This document shows, one piece after another, positions 32,307 through 40,345 of a stretch of DNA of 64,000 bases (the stretch's first letter is position 1; the number at the start of each line of letters is the position of its first letter). Position numbers and translations under genes: made by a program. The stretch is from Rhizorhabdus wittichii RW1 (lineage in GTDB: Bacteria > Pseudomonadota > Alphaproteobacteria > Sphingomonadales > Sphingomonadaceae): NCBI GenBank assembly GCA_000016765.1, contig CP000699.1, forward strand, positions 1,364,001 to 1,428,000. Reading direction: 5' to 3'. The notes below the pieces were generated by a model, which saw only the letters and a program-made list of their open reading frames with translations, made no database searches and had not been told where the DNA came from.

Positions 32307-32477
32307 CTATCGGCCATGAGTTTCAAGGGTGCCTACGCAGGTTGAAGTCTGCCCTTGCCATGCGCCGCCTCGATCCAAACATGTATCGACATCGAGGAAG
32401 TTCTTGAGAGAGCGAATGGCAAAAATGGCTGACAGAATTGTCACTATGATAACAATCACAACCGCACCTCGCTTCAT
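32307..32477 (-). CDS. Small membrane protein with C-L-D-x-G-G-x-W motif
   Basis: A 56-residue protein: N-terminal transmembrane helix (GAVVIVIIVTILSAIFAI), then FLDVDTCLDRGGAW and a second cysteine (TSTC), giving a C-L-D-x-G-G-x-W...C motif that recurs in small hypothetical membrane proteins of proteobacteria. It starts 25 bases after the first lipoprotein gene in the same operon, with a weak AAGAGATG ribosome-binding site. Its place between two immunity-like genes suggests an accessory or immunity role; this is inference. Confidence 0.6.
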   Translation of the reverse strand: MKRGAVVIVIIVTILSAIFAIRSLKNFLDVDTCLDRGGAWQGQTSTCVGTLETHGR

Positions 32478-32501
32478 CTCAACATCTCTTGTTCAGGCCG
32501 T

Positions 32502-32969
32502 TTAGCCTGCCGATATCTCGCATTCCATCGTGCTTCTGCTGTGCCTGCCACCCTTGGGAGGCAGGCGGTCAACCGTCCATCCCTCGTTGTCATCATATCT
32601 GAAGCTGGCCGTACAACGGAGCATCTTGGGTTCGGTCGCGTCGGAAACTCGCTTTGGGTCGCTATCGCGCACCAGGTCGAAAGCACAAAGCCGGCCCCGC
32701 CCTGATGATCGGCAGCGCATATCGCGGATATGGACCGTCAAATTCTCGAAGGCCCCCGATCCACGCAAAACGCTCGCCCAACCTCCTCCGTCAAAGATCA
32801 TCGTCATCTCGGACCGGAGATCATCCCAGATAGCACCATATAGCTTGTCCCGGAGAGGCTGACCGGGCGCCTTGGCCGTCGTTCGAAGGGCCTCCCGATC
32901 CACGGAACAAGCAGACAGGCCGAGCCCGGATAGAACAACCCACAACAGAGACCGCCCGACCGTCTTCAT
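32502..32969 (-). CDS. Lipoprotein, putative immunity partner of the SOS-controlled effector
   Basis: A 155-residue lipoprotein; lipobox LSAC with Cys21 after WVVLSGLG. The mature region has three to four cysteines (DMRCRSS, LCAFD, MLRCTAS, MECEIS) likely in disulfides. No family recognised. The ATG overlaps the stop of the effector gene (ATGA). A paralogue at 31652 follows a truncated effector copy, so the gene pair was duplicated as a unit. Immunity against a periplasm-acting effector is the simplest reading. Confidence 0.75.
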   Translation of the reverse strand: MKTVGRSLLWVVLSGLGLSACSVDREALRTTAKAPGQPLRDKLYGAIWDDLRSEMTMIFDGGGWASVLRGSGAFENLTVHIRDMRCRSSGRGRLCAFDLVRDSDPKRVSDATEPKMLRCTASFRYDDNEGWTVDRLPPKGGRHSRSTMECEISAG

Positions 32970-33916
32970 GGCATTTTCCTTTGAAACAGCAACTGCTGGC
33001 GATCCAGGTTTTCCTGGATCATCTTTGCGCGCTTGGCAGCTCGCTTGGCTTCGTTCTCCTCTAACAACTCTCTCGCAGGATACACGAACTGGAGCCTGCC
33101 ATTTTCCAACTGATGCCAGCCCACGTCTCCTTCCGACACGGTAGCTGTCGGAACAGGATCGTTTCCCAAAAGCGATCCGATATCTCCGTATATCTTAGGA
33201 TCGGCCGAAAGATCATAGTAATCAGCCATCCCCTCGCTTGTACCATCGATATGACCATGACTCAGCCCTACCGTTCCGATCGGCCATTCATTAGGACGAC
33301 CGAAACTAAACGTGTCAACCTGATCGGTTGACCCTGTCTTTGTATTGATAACTGGGAGCGGATAATACATAGTAGGCTTCGGATTTAACAGAGACAGATT
33401 TCTCTCATTTGGTGGATCATCCGTCTTCACGCTGAAGTCGATTGGTAGAGCTATTGTATATGCGCCCTTCTCCACTTTTCCACCCTTCACCGCGACCTGA
33501 TTCTTATGCGTGTTCCAGATGGAGATCATATCCTCGTTAGGTATAGATGTTACTCCATTGGAGAGCGCGGGATCATAGGTATTCGCGTTGATCACATAAT
33601 AGTCGCTTCCCCCGATCGTCTTGCGGGTGCGAACCACGTCGCTTCCCTTATCGCCCTTCGCTGCCGATCCGCGGACAGCCGTCGCCGTCAGCGGCGCCGA
33701 TCGCTCTCCAGCCCTCCGGTCGAGTTCGTCCCAGTCCAGGATTCCCGCGCGGGCGTTAGCGCCACCTGCGGGCCGCGCACGGCCGGCTTCCTCGTCCAGA
33801 TAGATGACGTTCCCATCCTCATCGACCCTGAACGGCCGCGGCTTCCTGGGATTCAGCGGGTCGCCCGGCAGGGTCACCATCCCCGCATATCGATCATATT
33901 TCGGATCCTTGGCCAT
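32966..33916 (-). CDS. Putative SOS-controlled effector/toxin, unknown family
   Basis: A 316-residue soluble protein without signal peptide; ATG 33916 has GGAGAG before it (an ATG 12 bases earlier lacks one). Residues 1-60 are Pro/Arg/Gly-rich (LPGDPLNPRKPRPFRVDEDG), 60-95 a linker, then a domain from about 100 with IGGSDYYVINANTYDP, GRPNEWPIGTVGLSHGHIDG (S-H-G-H at 219-222) and GDVGWHQLENGRLQFVYP, ending in a charged helix (283-312). The H-x-H followed by acidic residues faintly recalls JAB-type metalloprotease toxins. It follows a LexA box and overlaps the lipoprotein gene. Lower G+C than its flanks hints at transfer. Toxin function is inferred from context. Confidence 0.65.
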   Translation of the reverse strand: MAKDPKYDRYAGMVTLPGDPLNPRKPRPFRVDEDGNVIYLDEEAGRARPAGGANARAGILDWDELDRRAGERSAPLTATAVRGSAAKGDKGSDVVRTRKTIGGSDYYVINANTYDPALSNGVTSIPNEDMISIWNTHKNQVAVKGGKVEKGAYTIALPIDFSVKTDDPPNERNLSLLNPKPTMYYPLPVINTKTGSTDQVDTFSFGRPNEWPIGTVGLSHGHIDGTSEGMADYYDLSADPKIYGDIGSLLGNDPVPTATVSEGDVGWHQLENGRLQFVYPARELLEENEAKRAAKRAKMIQENLDRQQLLFQRKMP

Positions 33917-33933
33917 TCGACTCTCCATGTTCC

Positions 33934-33954
33934 AGTATAGAACAAATAGAGAAC
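33934..33954 (-). promoter_or_regulatory. LexA (SOS) box and -10 element of the effector operon
   Basis: On the minus strand GTTC-TCTATTT-GTTC (33954-33940) is a perfect LexA operator and is followed at once by TATACT (33939-33934), a good -10 hexamer. The operator therefore fills the spacer of the promoter. The effector start codon is 18 bases further on. Confidence 0.8.
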
Positions 33955-34006
33955 AAATGAAATCCTACTTTGCAAGCGGTTTCGACAGCATGCCCTCCGC
34001 CCCTGT

Positions 34007-34033
34007 CGTCATTCCCGCGAAAGGGAGATGACG
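34007..34033. repeat. Truncated REP unit
   Basis: CGTCATTCCCGCGAAAGGGA followed by GATGACGG: one arm of the common repeat with a shortened, imperfect return arm. It marks the border between the SOS island and the oxidoreductase gene. Confidence 0.6.
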
Positions 34034-34090
34034 GCAAGGGTAGCCGGAATGCCGCTGGAAACCGCCCGCCGGTCTGCCAGAATAGCGGGA

Positions 34091-35506
34091 TCAGTCGCCG
34101 GTCAGGATGCGGTCGACGAGCTGCTTCACCGTCGGCACGAAGCCGTTCGAGTAGAAGGGGTCCTGCCGGAACTTGAAGGCGGCGTGGCCCGCGAACATCA
34201 GGTTGTGGTCGACGGGGCCGCCATGGACGATGTCCTGCAGCGTCTTCTGGATGCAGAAGCTGCGCGGGTCGGCGAGGCGGCCGGTCGAGTTGTTCTCATT
34301 GTCCGCCCAGGAGGAGAAGGCGCACTGGCTGAGGCAGCCCATGCAGTCGGCCTGGTCCTTGCGGATCACCTTCATCTCGTCGGTGGTGACGAAGACGAGC
34401 GTGTTGTCGGGCGTCTTGAGCGCGTTGGTGAAGCCGAGGCCGTGCCATTCGCGGGCGCGGTGCAGGTCGCCGAGCGTGACCCAGAAGCTCTTGCCCTTCA
34501 CGCCGACGTCGAGCTGGTACTGATGGTCGCCGGCCGCTTCCATCGAGAAGGCGATCTGCCGTTCCGACCGCGCCTCGAGGCTGCGGAGGAAGTCGTTGCG
34601 GACCGCCGAGGAATAGAAGCCGGTCGGCGAGAAGCGGTGCAGCAGCACGTCGCCGGGCTCGAGGACGGTGAGCTTGTCCTTCCATTCCTGCGGGATCGGG
34701 CTTTCCCGCGTCAGCAGCGGGCGGGTGCCGAACTGGAAGGCGATCTGGCCGAGTTCGGGATTGTCGATCCAGTCGTTCCAGTCGCGCAGATACCAGACGC
34801 CGCCCGCCATCACGATCGGCACGTCGTCGGAGATGCCGCCCTGGCGCATCGTCTCGCGCAGCGCCTTGACGCGCGGATAGGGGTCCTGCGGCGCCTTCGG
34901 GTCCTCGGCGTTCGACAGGCCGTTATGGCCGCCCGCGAGCCAGGGGTCCTCATAGACCACCGCCGCCAGCCATTCGGCGGCCTTCGAATAGGCGCGCTTC
35001 CACAGCGCGCTGAAGGCGCGCGCCGAGGAGACGATCGGCAGATAGTTGACGCCGTAGGAGGCGGCGATCTCGCTGAGCTTGTAGGGCATGCCCGCGCCGC
35101 AGGTGACGCCGGTCACCATGCCCTTGGTGCGTTCGAGCACGCCGTGGAGGACGCGCTGCGCGCCGCCCATCTCCCACAGCACGTTGATGTTGATCGCGCC
35201 CTTGCCGCCGGAAATGTCGAAGGCGCGCTTGACCTGCTCGACCGCGCCGTCGATCGCGTAGGCGATCAGTTCCTCGTGACGGTCGCGGCGGGTGAGCGCG
35301 CGATAGACCTGCGGGATGATCTTGCCGTCGGGATCGTAGCTGTCGGCGTTGACCGCCGAAACGGTGCCGATGCCGCCGGCCGCCGCCCAGGCGCCCGAAC
35401 TGGCATGGTTGGTCGCGGCGACACCCTTACCACCCTCGATGATGGGCCAGACTTCCCGTCCACCATATTGGATCGGCCGCAGACCTTTGAACAAAGAAAC
35501 CTCCAC
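34091..35506 (-). CDS. NAD(P)H-dependent flavin oxidoreductase (nitronate monooxygenase-like)
   Basis: A 471-residue FMN-binding TIM-barrel protein of the nitropropane dioxygenase/YrpB class. Core motifs: GGIGTVSAVNAD near residue 45, GVTCGAGMPYKL, YLPIVSSARAF, VPIVMAGGVWY and IAFQFGTRPLLTRESP. It is longer than FabK-type enzymes (about 320) and has a C-terminal segment with CMGCLSQCAFSSW and SFCIQK, four cysteines in a cluster-like spacing that may bind Fe-S or zinc. The physiological substrate is unknown. Confidence 0.8.
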   Translation of the reverse strand: MEVSLFKGLRPIQYGGREVWPIIEGGKGVAATNHASSGAWAAAGGIGTVSAVNADSYDPDGKIIPQVYRALTRRDRHEELIAYAIDGAVEQVKRAFDISGGKGAININVLWEMGGAQRVLHGVLERTKGMVTGVTCGAGMPYKLSEIAASYGVNYLPIVSSARAFSALWKRAYSKAAEWLAAVVYEDPWLAGGHNGLSNAEDPKAPQDPYPRVKALRETMRQGGISDDVPIVMAGGVWYLRDWNDWIDNPELGQIAFQFGTRPLLTRESPIPQEWKDKLTVLEPGDVLLHRFSPTGFYSSAVRNDFLRSLEARSERQIAFSMEAAGDHQYQLDVGVKGKSFWVTLGDLHRAREWHGLGFTNALKTPDNTLVFVTTDEMKVIRKDQADCMGCLSQCAFSSWADNENNSTGRLADPRSFCIQKTLQDIVHGGPVDHNLMFAGHAAFKFRQDPFYSNGFVPTVKQLVDRILTGD

Positions 35507-35600
35507 GCACGCGCCACCGGCGCCCCAGAATCCGCGCCCTATAGTCCCAAGGGCCGTAAAATGCGCGTAAAATCGCTTTTCGCGCCAAATTGGGAGCCTG

Positions 35601-36743
35601 TTACCGTCTCACATGGGTGTCGATCGCCCCCCAGTAAAGGTGGCGGTAGCGTTCGATCATCGTCCTTTCGTCATAATGGCGCAACGCGACGGCGCGATTG
35701 GCGGCTCCGATCGTCCGGCGCAGACCGGCGTCGGCCGCCAGCCGGGCGAGCCCGGCGGCCAGTCCCGCCTCGTCGTCGCACGGCCGGATGAAGGGCCGGT
35801 TCTCCGCCGACGCCATCGCCGCGATGTCGCCGACGTCGGTCATCAGGCCGGGCAGCCCGCAGGCCATTGCCTCGACCAGCGAGATCGGGAACTGCTCGCT
35901 GTCCGAGGACAGGGCGAAGACGTCGAACCCCGCCATGCAGCGCACCGGATCGCGCACGAAACCGGGCAGGATCACCCGGTCGGCGATCCCCAGCCGCGCC
36001 GCCTCCGCCTCGATCGCGGCGCGATCGGGCCCCTCGCCGAGGATCACCAGCCGCGCGTCGCCGGGCGCCCCGGCCGCGAAGACGCGCACCAGCCGCGCAA
36101 GATTCTTGATCGGCCGCAGCCCCGCGACGGTGCCCACCACCAGCCCGGACCCGGCGGCGAGGCCGGGGATCGGCAGCGGACGGGCAAGCTCGGCATCGTC
36201 GGGCAGGCGGATGCCGTTGGCAATCCGCTCGACCCGCGCGGCGGGCTGACGCCAGACCTCGCGGGCGATCGTCTCGAGCCGGTGCGAGGGGACGACGAGG
36301 CGGTGCGCGGTCGGCAGCATCAGCCGGCGAAACCAGACCCGCGCCGGCTTCTGCCGCACCGCCTCGTCCTCGTTGAAGCCGTCCTCATGGTGGATCAGCG
36401 GCGGCAGGCGGCGCGCGGCGGCGAACAGGCGATGCGCGCCGGCCATGTCCATCGCCCCCCAATTATAGCTGAGCACCAGATCGAAGCCGGCCATGTAGCG
36501 CGCCAGCTCCGCATAGCGGCCGACGCCGGGGCGGCCGCGCAGCGAGGGCGCCGCGTCGCCGGGAAAGTCGACGCGGATGCCGGGATCGATCGCCTCGCGC
36601 GCCGCCAGCGCGTCGGGCACCGCGCTCAGCACGACATGTTCGGCCGCGTCGCCGAACGCGTTCATCAGCCGGACGGCCCGCGCCTCCTTGCCCCCCAGCG
36701 CGAAGGTCGAATGGCCATGGAGGATGCGGACGGGCCGCGCCAT
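35601..36743 (-). CDS. Glycosyltransferase family 1/4
   Basis: A 380-residue GT-B glycosyltransferase. N-terminal ILHGHSTFALGGKEARAVRL is the donor-side glycine loop; the C-terminal domain has VGTVAGLRPIKNLARLVRVF, RLVILGEGPDRAAIEAEA and the E-x7-E motif in SEQFPISLVEAMACGLP. The start at 36743 lies 4 bases after the stop of the upstream hydrolase, so the two genes form a unit. Acceptor and pathway unknown; no polysaccharide cluster is nearby. Confidence 0.88.
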   Translation of the reverse strand: MARPVRILHGHSTFALGGKEARAVRLMNAFGDAAEHVVLSAVPDALAAREAIDPGIRVDFPGDAAPSLRGRPGVGRYAELARYMAGFDLVLSYNWGAMDMAGAHRLFAAARRLPPLIHHEDGFNEDEAVRQKPARVWFRRLMLPTAHRLVVPSHRLETIAREVWRQPAARVERIANGIRLPDDAELARPLPIPGLAAGSGLVVGTVAGLRPIKNLARLVRVFAAGAPGDARLVILGEGPDRAAIEAEAARLGIADRVILPGFVRDPVRCMAGFDVFALSSDSEQFPISLVEAMACGLPGLMTDVGDIAAMASAENRPFIRPCDDEAGLAAGLARLAADAGLRRTIGAANRAVALRHYDERTMIERYRHLYWGAIDTHVRR

Positions 36744-36747
36744 CGCC

Positions 36748-37620
36748 TCAGCCGGCCCGCCCGACCCGCGCGAGCAGCCGGTCGATCGCGGCTTCGCATT
36801 CGGGCTCGAACAGGGTCGGCGCATGGCCGATGCGCGGCAGGTCGACCCGTTCGAGCAGCGGCAGCTCGGCCTGCATGCGATCGGCGGTCCCGGCCGACAC
36901 TATGTCCGACAGGCCGCCGCGCACCAGCAGCGCCGGGATCGGCTTCAGCGCCTCGGCCAGCGGCCAGAGGTCGCCCGCGCTCTCGTTGCCCGGCACCTTG
37001 AACGGCTCGGCGATCGCACTGTCATAATCGGCGACGATCCGGCCGGCCGGCGTCAGGCGGTACAATCGCTTGGCCATGCCGAGCCAGTCGTCGAGCGTAT
37101 AGTCGGGATAGGCGACCGCATGGACCTCGGCCAGCGACCGCGCCGCGTGCAGCCAGGTCGGATAGCTGCCGCCGCGCCCGACATAGCCGCGAATCCGAAC
37201 CAGCCCCGCCGGATCGATCGCCGGCCCTATGTCGTTGAGCAGCAGCCCCGCGACCCGCCCCGGCATCGTCGCGCTGATCAGCATCGACAATATGCCGCCC
37301 AGCGAAGTGCCGAACAGGACGAAGCGGTCGAGCCCCGCCTCCGCGATCAGCGCCGTCACGTCCTCCAGATAGGTGACGGGGACATAGCTGAGCGGGTCCT
37401 TGGCGCGCTCGCTGTCGCCGCGCCCGCGCAGTTCGACGACGATCAAGCGCCAGTCGCCCGCCAGCCGGTCGGCCAGCGGCGCGAAGTCGCGCGCGTTGCG
37501 GGTCAGGCCCGGCAGGCAGATGATCGGCGGGCGGGTGCTTCCAGCCTTGGCCGGATAGTCGCGATAATGCAGGCGCAGACCATCCTTCGAGGACCAAAAA
37601 CCGTCTTCCCATTCCGCCAT
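36748..37620 (-). CDS. Alpha/beta hydrolase
   Basis: A 290-residue hydrolase. Nucleophile elbow FGTSLGGILSML (G-T-S-L-G, Ser near residue 112), oxyanion region CLPGLTRNARDF, ELRGRGDSE, and the late acid and His in GLSDIVSAGTADR and RIGHAPTLFEPE. Homologous to 2-hydroxymuconate semialdehyde hydrolase-like proteins of general type; substrate unknown. ATG 37620 is chosen since the protein homology starts at once (MAEWEDGFWSSKDGLRLHY). Divergent from selO. Confidence 0.85.
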   Translation of the reverse strand: MAEWEDGFWSSKDGLRLHYRDYPAKAGSTRPPIICLPGLTRNARDFAPLADRLAGDWRLIVVELRGRGDSERAKDPLSYVPVTYLEDVTALIAEAGLDRFVLFGTSLGGILSMLISATMPGRVAGLLLNDIGPAIDPAGLVRIRGYVGRGGSYPTWLHAARSLAEVHAVAYPDYTLDDWLGMAKRLYRLTPAGRIVADYDSAIAEPFKVPGNESAGDLWPLAEALKPIPALLVRGGLSDIVSAGTADRMQAELPLLERVDLPRIGHAPTLFEPECEAAIDRLLARVGRAG

Positions 37621-37657
37621 GCTTGCGCCTCCCGCTGATCGCCCCCCATATCGCCCC

Positions 37658-39082
37658 ATGACCATCGCCCCGCAAGCCGCCGCCTATCGCCCCCATGTCG
37701 CGATCGCATCGCTCCAGGATCGCCTCGCCGATCCGGTCGCCGCCGCCGACTTCCCCAGAACGATCCTGCGCTTCCGCAACCGCCGCTGGGACAGGGCAGT
37801 CGGCCTCGACGGCCTCAGCGACGAGCAGTGGATCGCCCATTTCGGCCGGTTCGAGCCGCTGCCCGACAACCTCCCCCAGCCGCTGGCGCTGCGCTATCAC
37901 GGCCACCAGTTCCGCGTGTACAACCCCGACATCGGCGACGGCCGCGGCTTCCTGTTCGCGCAGCTCCGCGACGGGGCCGGACGCTTGCTCGACCTCGGCA
38001 CCAAGGGTTCGGGCCGGACGCCCTACAGCCGCTTCGGCGACGGCCGGCTGACGCTGAAGGGCGGGGTGCGCGAGATATTGGCGACCGAGATGCTCGAGGC
38101 GCTCGGCGTCGAGACCTCCAAGACCTTCTCGCTGATCGAGACCGGCGAGCAGCTCCAGCGCAACGACGAGCCCTCCCCCACCCGCTCGGCGGTGATGGTG
38201 CGGCTCAGCCACGGCCATGTCCGCATCGGCAGCTTCCAGCGGCTCGCGACGCTGGGCGAGGCGGAGACGATCCGCGACCTCGCCGCCTATGTGCTGACCG
38301 AGCTCTACGGCGAAGCGCCGGGCAACGCGCCCGCCGGCCAGCTGCTCGACCATGTCTGCCGCCGCACTGCGCGGCTGGCGGCGAGCTACATGGCCGCCGG
38401 CTTCGTCCATGGCGTGCTCAACAGCGACAACATCAACGTCACCGGCGAGAGCTTCGACTATGGCCCGTGGCGCTTCACCCCGACCTGGGACCCCGGCTTC
38501 ACCGCCGCCTATTTCGACCAGCAGGGCCTCTACGCCTTCGGGCGGCAAGCGCAGGCGATCCACTGGGACGTCGTCCAGCTCGCGCTGTCGCTGCGGCCGA
38601 TCGCCGAAGCGGAGGAGCTGGCGCCCGCGCTCGACGCCTGGCCGGCCCATTATGAGCGCGAGGCGGCGGCCGCGATCTGCGGCCGGCTCGGCGTCGCGCC
38701 GCGCGGCGAGGAGGCAGATCTCGCCCTGATCCAGGCGATGGATGTCGCGCTCCAGCGCAGCGGGGTGGGCGTCGACCGCTTCTTCTTCGACTGGCGCGGG
38801 GGGAGCCGCCGCGCGCCCTCGCCCGCCGACGGCGCCTATGAGGGCGAGGATTTCGCCGCCTTCCGCGACGCGATCGCCGGCTATCAGGGCGTCGTCGCGC
38901 TCGATCACGACTATTGGTCGGATGCCGCGCCCTGCTCGATGCTGATCGACGAGGTCGAGGCGATCTGGTCCGCGATCGATACGGACGACGACTGGTCGGT
39001 GCTCGAAGCAAAGATCACGGCGATCCGCCGCATGGGCGAAGCGATGAGAGCATCGCCGCCAAATAATAAGAAGCATTCATGA
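37658..39082 (+). CDS. selO: Protein adenylyltransferase SelO (YdiU/UPF0061)
   Basis: A 474-residue pseudokinase-fold enzyme that AMPylates proteins. Family motifs in order: RYHGHQFRVYNPDIGDGRGF, GTKGSGRTPYSRFGDGRLTL (nucleotide loop with the inverted ATP site), RLSHGHVRIGSFQRLA, AAGFVHGVLNSDNINVTGE (metal-binding Asn/Asp) and DYGPWRFTPTWDPGF. Length is slightly under E. coli YdiU (478). The last residues lack the C-terminal selenocysteine/cysteine motif common in longer homologues. Confidence 0.92.
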   Translation: MTIAPQAAAYRPHVAIASLQDRLADPVAAADFPRTILRFRNRRWDRAVGLDGLSDEQWIAHFGRFEPLPDNLPQPLALRYHGHQFRVYNPDIGDGRGFLFAQLRDGAGRLLDLGTKGSGRTPYSRFGDGRLTLKGGVREILATEMLEALGVETSKTFSLIETGEQLQRNDEPSPTRSAVMVRLSHGHVRIGSFQRLATLGEAETIRDLAAYVLTELYGEAPGNAPAGQLLDHVCRRTARLAASYMAAGFVHGVLNSDNINVTGESFDYGPWRFTPTWDPGFTAAYFDQQGLYAFGRQAQAIHWDVVQLALSLRPIAEAEELAPALDAWPAHYEREAAAAICGRLGVAPRGEEADLALIQAMDVALQRSGVGVDRFFFDWRGGSRRAPSPADGAYEGEDFAAFRDAIAGYQGVVALDHDYWSDAAPCSMLIDEVEAIWSAIDTDDDWSVLEAKITAIRRMGEAMRASPPNNKKHS

Positions 39083-39088
39083 AAATCT

Positions 39089-39103
39089 GAACGCCAGATG
39101 AAC
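39089..39103. promoter_or_regulatory. Possible LexA-like box
   Basis: GAAC-GCCAGAT-GAAC fits GTTC-N7-GTTC on the opposite strand, in the 154-base A/T-rich gap after selO. Two further GTTC tetramers follow at 39116 and 39129 with a 9-base gap. The spacer is not T-rich as in the two effector promoters, and one chance match is expected in a window this size. Confidence 0.3.
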
Positions 39104-39236
39104 ACATGAATATCCGTTCATCTTCTCCGTTCATTGCACGACAGATAAAAGCATTCGAAAATCAACTCGTCGTATCGACTGTGCAACTTGTCGGGAACAT
39201 CTGGACCTGATTTTGAAATCGCAGGTTCATCTGTGC

Positions 39237-40250
39237 ATGAGCTACGCACCGAACCCCGTCCGCCCCGGCCTCACCGCGATTGCCGCGGTCCTGGCCTTTT
39301 CCTCAACCCCGTCCTTCGCGCAGGATGCCGCCCCGGCCGTGGTGACCCCGCCGCCGGTCGTGGAGCCGGCACCGGCAACCATCGCGCCCACCGTCGCTCC
39401 GATGACACAGAGCAGCGCCGCGCCGTCGACCGGCGACCTCGTCACCGTTCCGACCCGGCCGGGCGGCATCGCCGCCGGCCTCGACGCGGCCCCCGCGACG
39501 CCGGCCGCCGTTCCCGAACCTGCGGTCGAGACGGTGAGCCGTCCCGTCGCCCGCACTGCACCGGCGCGGCGCGCCAACCCGGCTCCCGCGCCGCGCGAAA
39601 CCGCTCCGGCCGCTCCCGTCGCGGCTCAGCGCGCGGCGCCCGTCGCGCCGCCCACGGCTCCGGCCGTCGATACCGCTCCGCCGCCCGTCGCGCCCATCGC
39701 CGAGGTTCCGGCCGTCGCGCCCGAGCCCGCGCCGGCGCCCGCCCCTCGCGCCGCGCCGGCCGATGCCGACAACGACGTCCTGCCGATCGCCGGCGCCGCC
39801 GGTGTCGCCATCCTGCTGATCGGTGGAAGCGTCTATGCGATGCGTCGCCGCCGCCGCGACGAGGGCGAGGAGGAACTCCTGCTCGCCGACAGGGTGGCCG
39901 AGACGCCGGCCGAACCCGTCCCGGTCCCGGCCGCCGCCACGGCCACCGATGCGCCCGTCACCGCCATCCCCGCCGGCTTCGACATCTCGCGCTTCGGCCG
40001 CCACACCCAGGCCGCCTATCGCGGCCCGACGCCCGGCAATCCCTCGCTGTCGCTGAAGCGCCGCCTGAGGGTCGCCAGCTTCCTCGACGGGCGCGAGCGG
40101 ATGGCGGCGCAGGGCGGGCAGCCCGCCGCGACCCCGGCCGCCGCTGCGCCCACGCCCCAGCCGGCCACCGCCCCGCGCCAGCCCGGCCACATCACGACGC
40201 GGATCAAGGTTCCGCCGCGTACCGGTTTCCGGCCCGCCTGGCAGAGCTGA
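39237..40250 (+). CDS. Ala/Pro-rich secreted membrane-anchored protein
   Basis: A 337-residue low-complexity protein. Signal peptide (TAIAAVLAFSSTPSFA-QDAAP), then about 150 residues of Ala/Pro/Val-rich sequence that should span the periplasm, a transmembrane helix at about 178-200 (VLPIAGAAGVAILLIGGSVYAM), a basic stop RRRRRDEGEEE and a 130-residue cytoplasmic tail with ISRFGRHTQAAYRGPTPGNP and LKRRLRVASFLDGRERM. No family recognised; common in sphingomonads by general appearance. ATG at 39237 gives the better signal peptide than an upstream one at 39213. Confidence 0.65.
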   Translation: MSYAPNPVRPGLTAIAAVLAFSSTPSFAQDAAPAVVTPPPVVEPAPATIAPTVAPMTQSSAAPSTGDLVTVPTRPGGIAAGLDAAPATPAAVPEPAVETVSRPVARTAPARRANPAPAPRETAPAAPVAAQRAAPVAPPTAPAVDTAPPPVAPIAEVPAVAPEPAPAPAPRAAPADADNDVLPIAGAAGVAILLIGGSVYAMRRRRRDEGEEELLLADRVAETPAEPVPVPAAATATDAPVTAIPAGFDISRFGRHTQAAYRGPTPGNPSLSLKRRLRVASFLDGRERMAAQGGQPAATPAAAAPTPQPATAPRQPGHITTRIKVPPRTGFRPAWQS

Positions 40251-40345
40251 GGTCCCGGCCTCGCTCCGCCACGGACCGGAGCGCCGTCTCTTGCCAGGTC
40301 GTTCTCCGACGGGGGGAACGGCCCGGCGAGGGGCGGCGCAGCTTT

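Noticed and set aside
30969-33954. Type VI or type IV secretion island
   Set aside because: No structural secretion genes, PAAR/VgrG proteins or adaptor domains are present in the window; only effector-like and lipoprotein genes were found.
39116-39132. GTTC-N9-GTTC as a second LexA site
   Set aside because: Spacer is 9 bases, not the 7 required by the alphaproteobacterial LexA operator.
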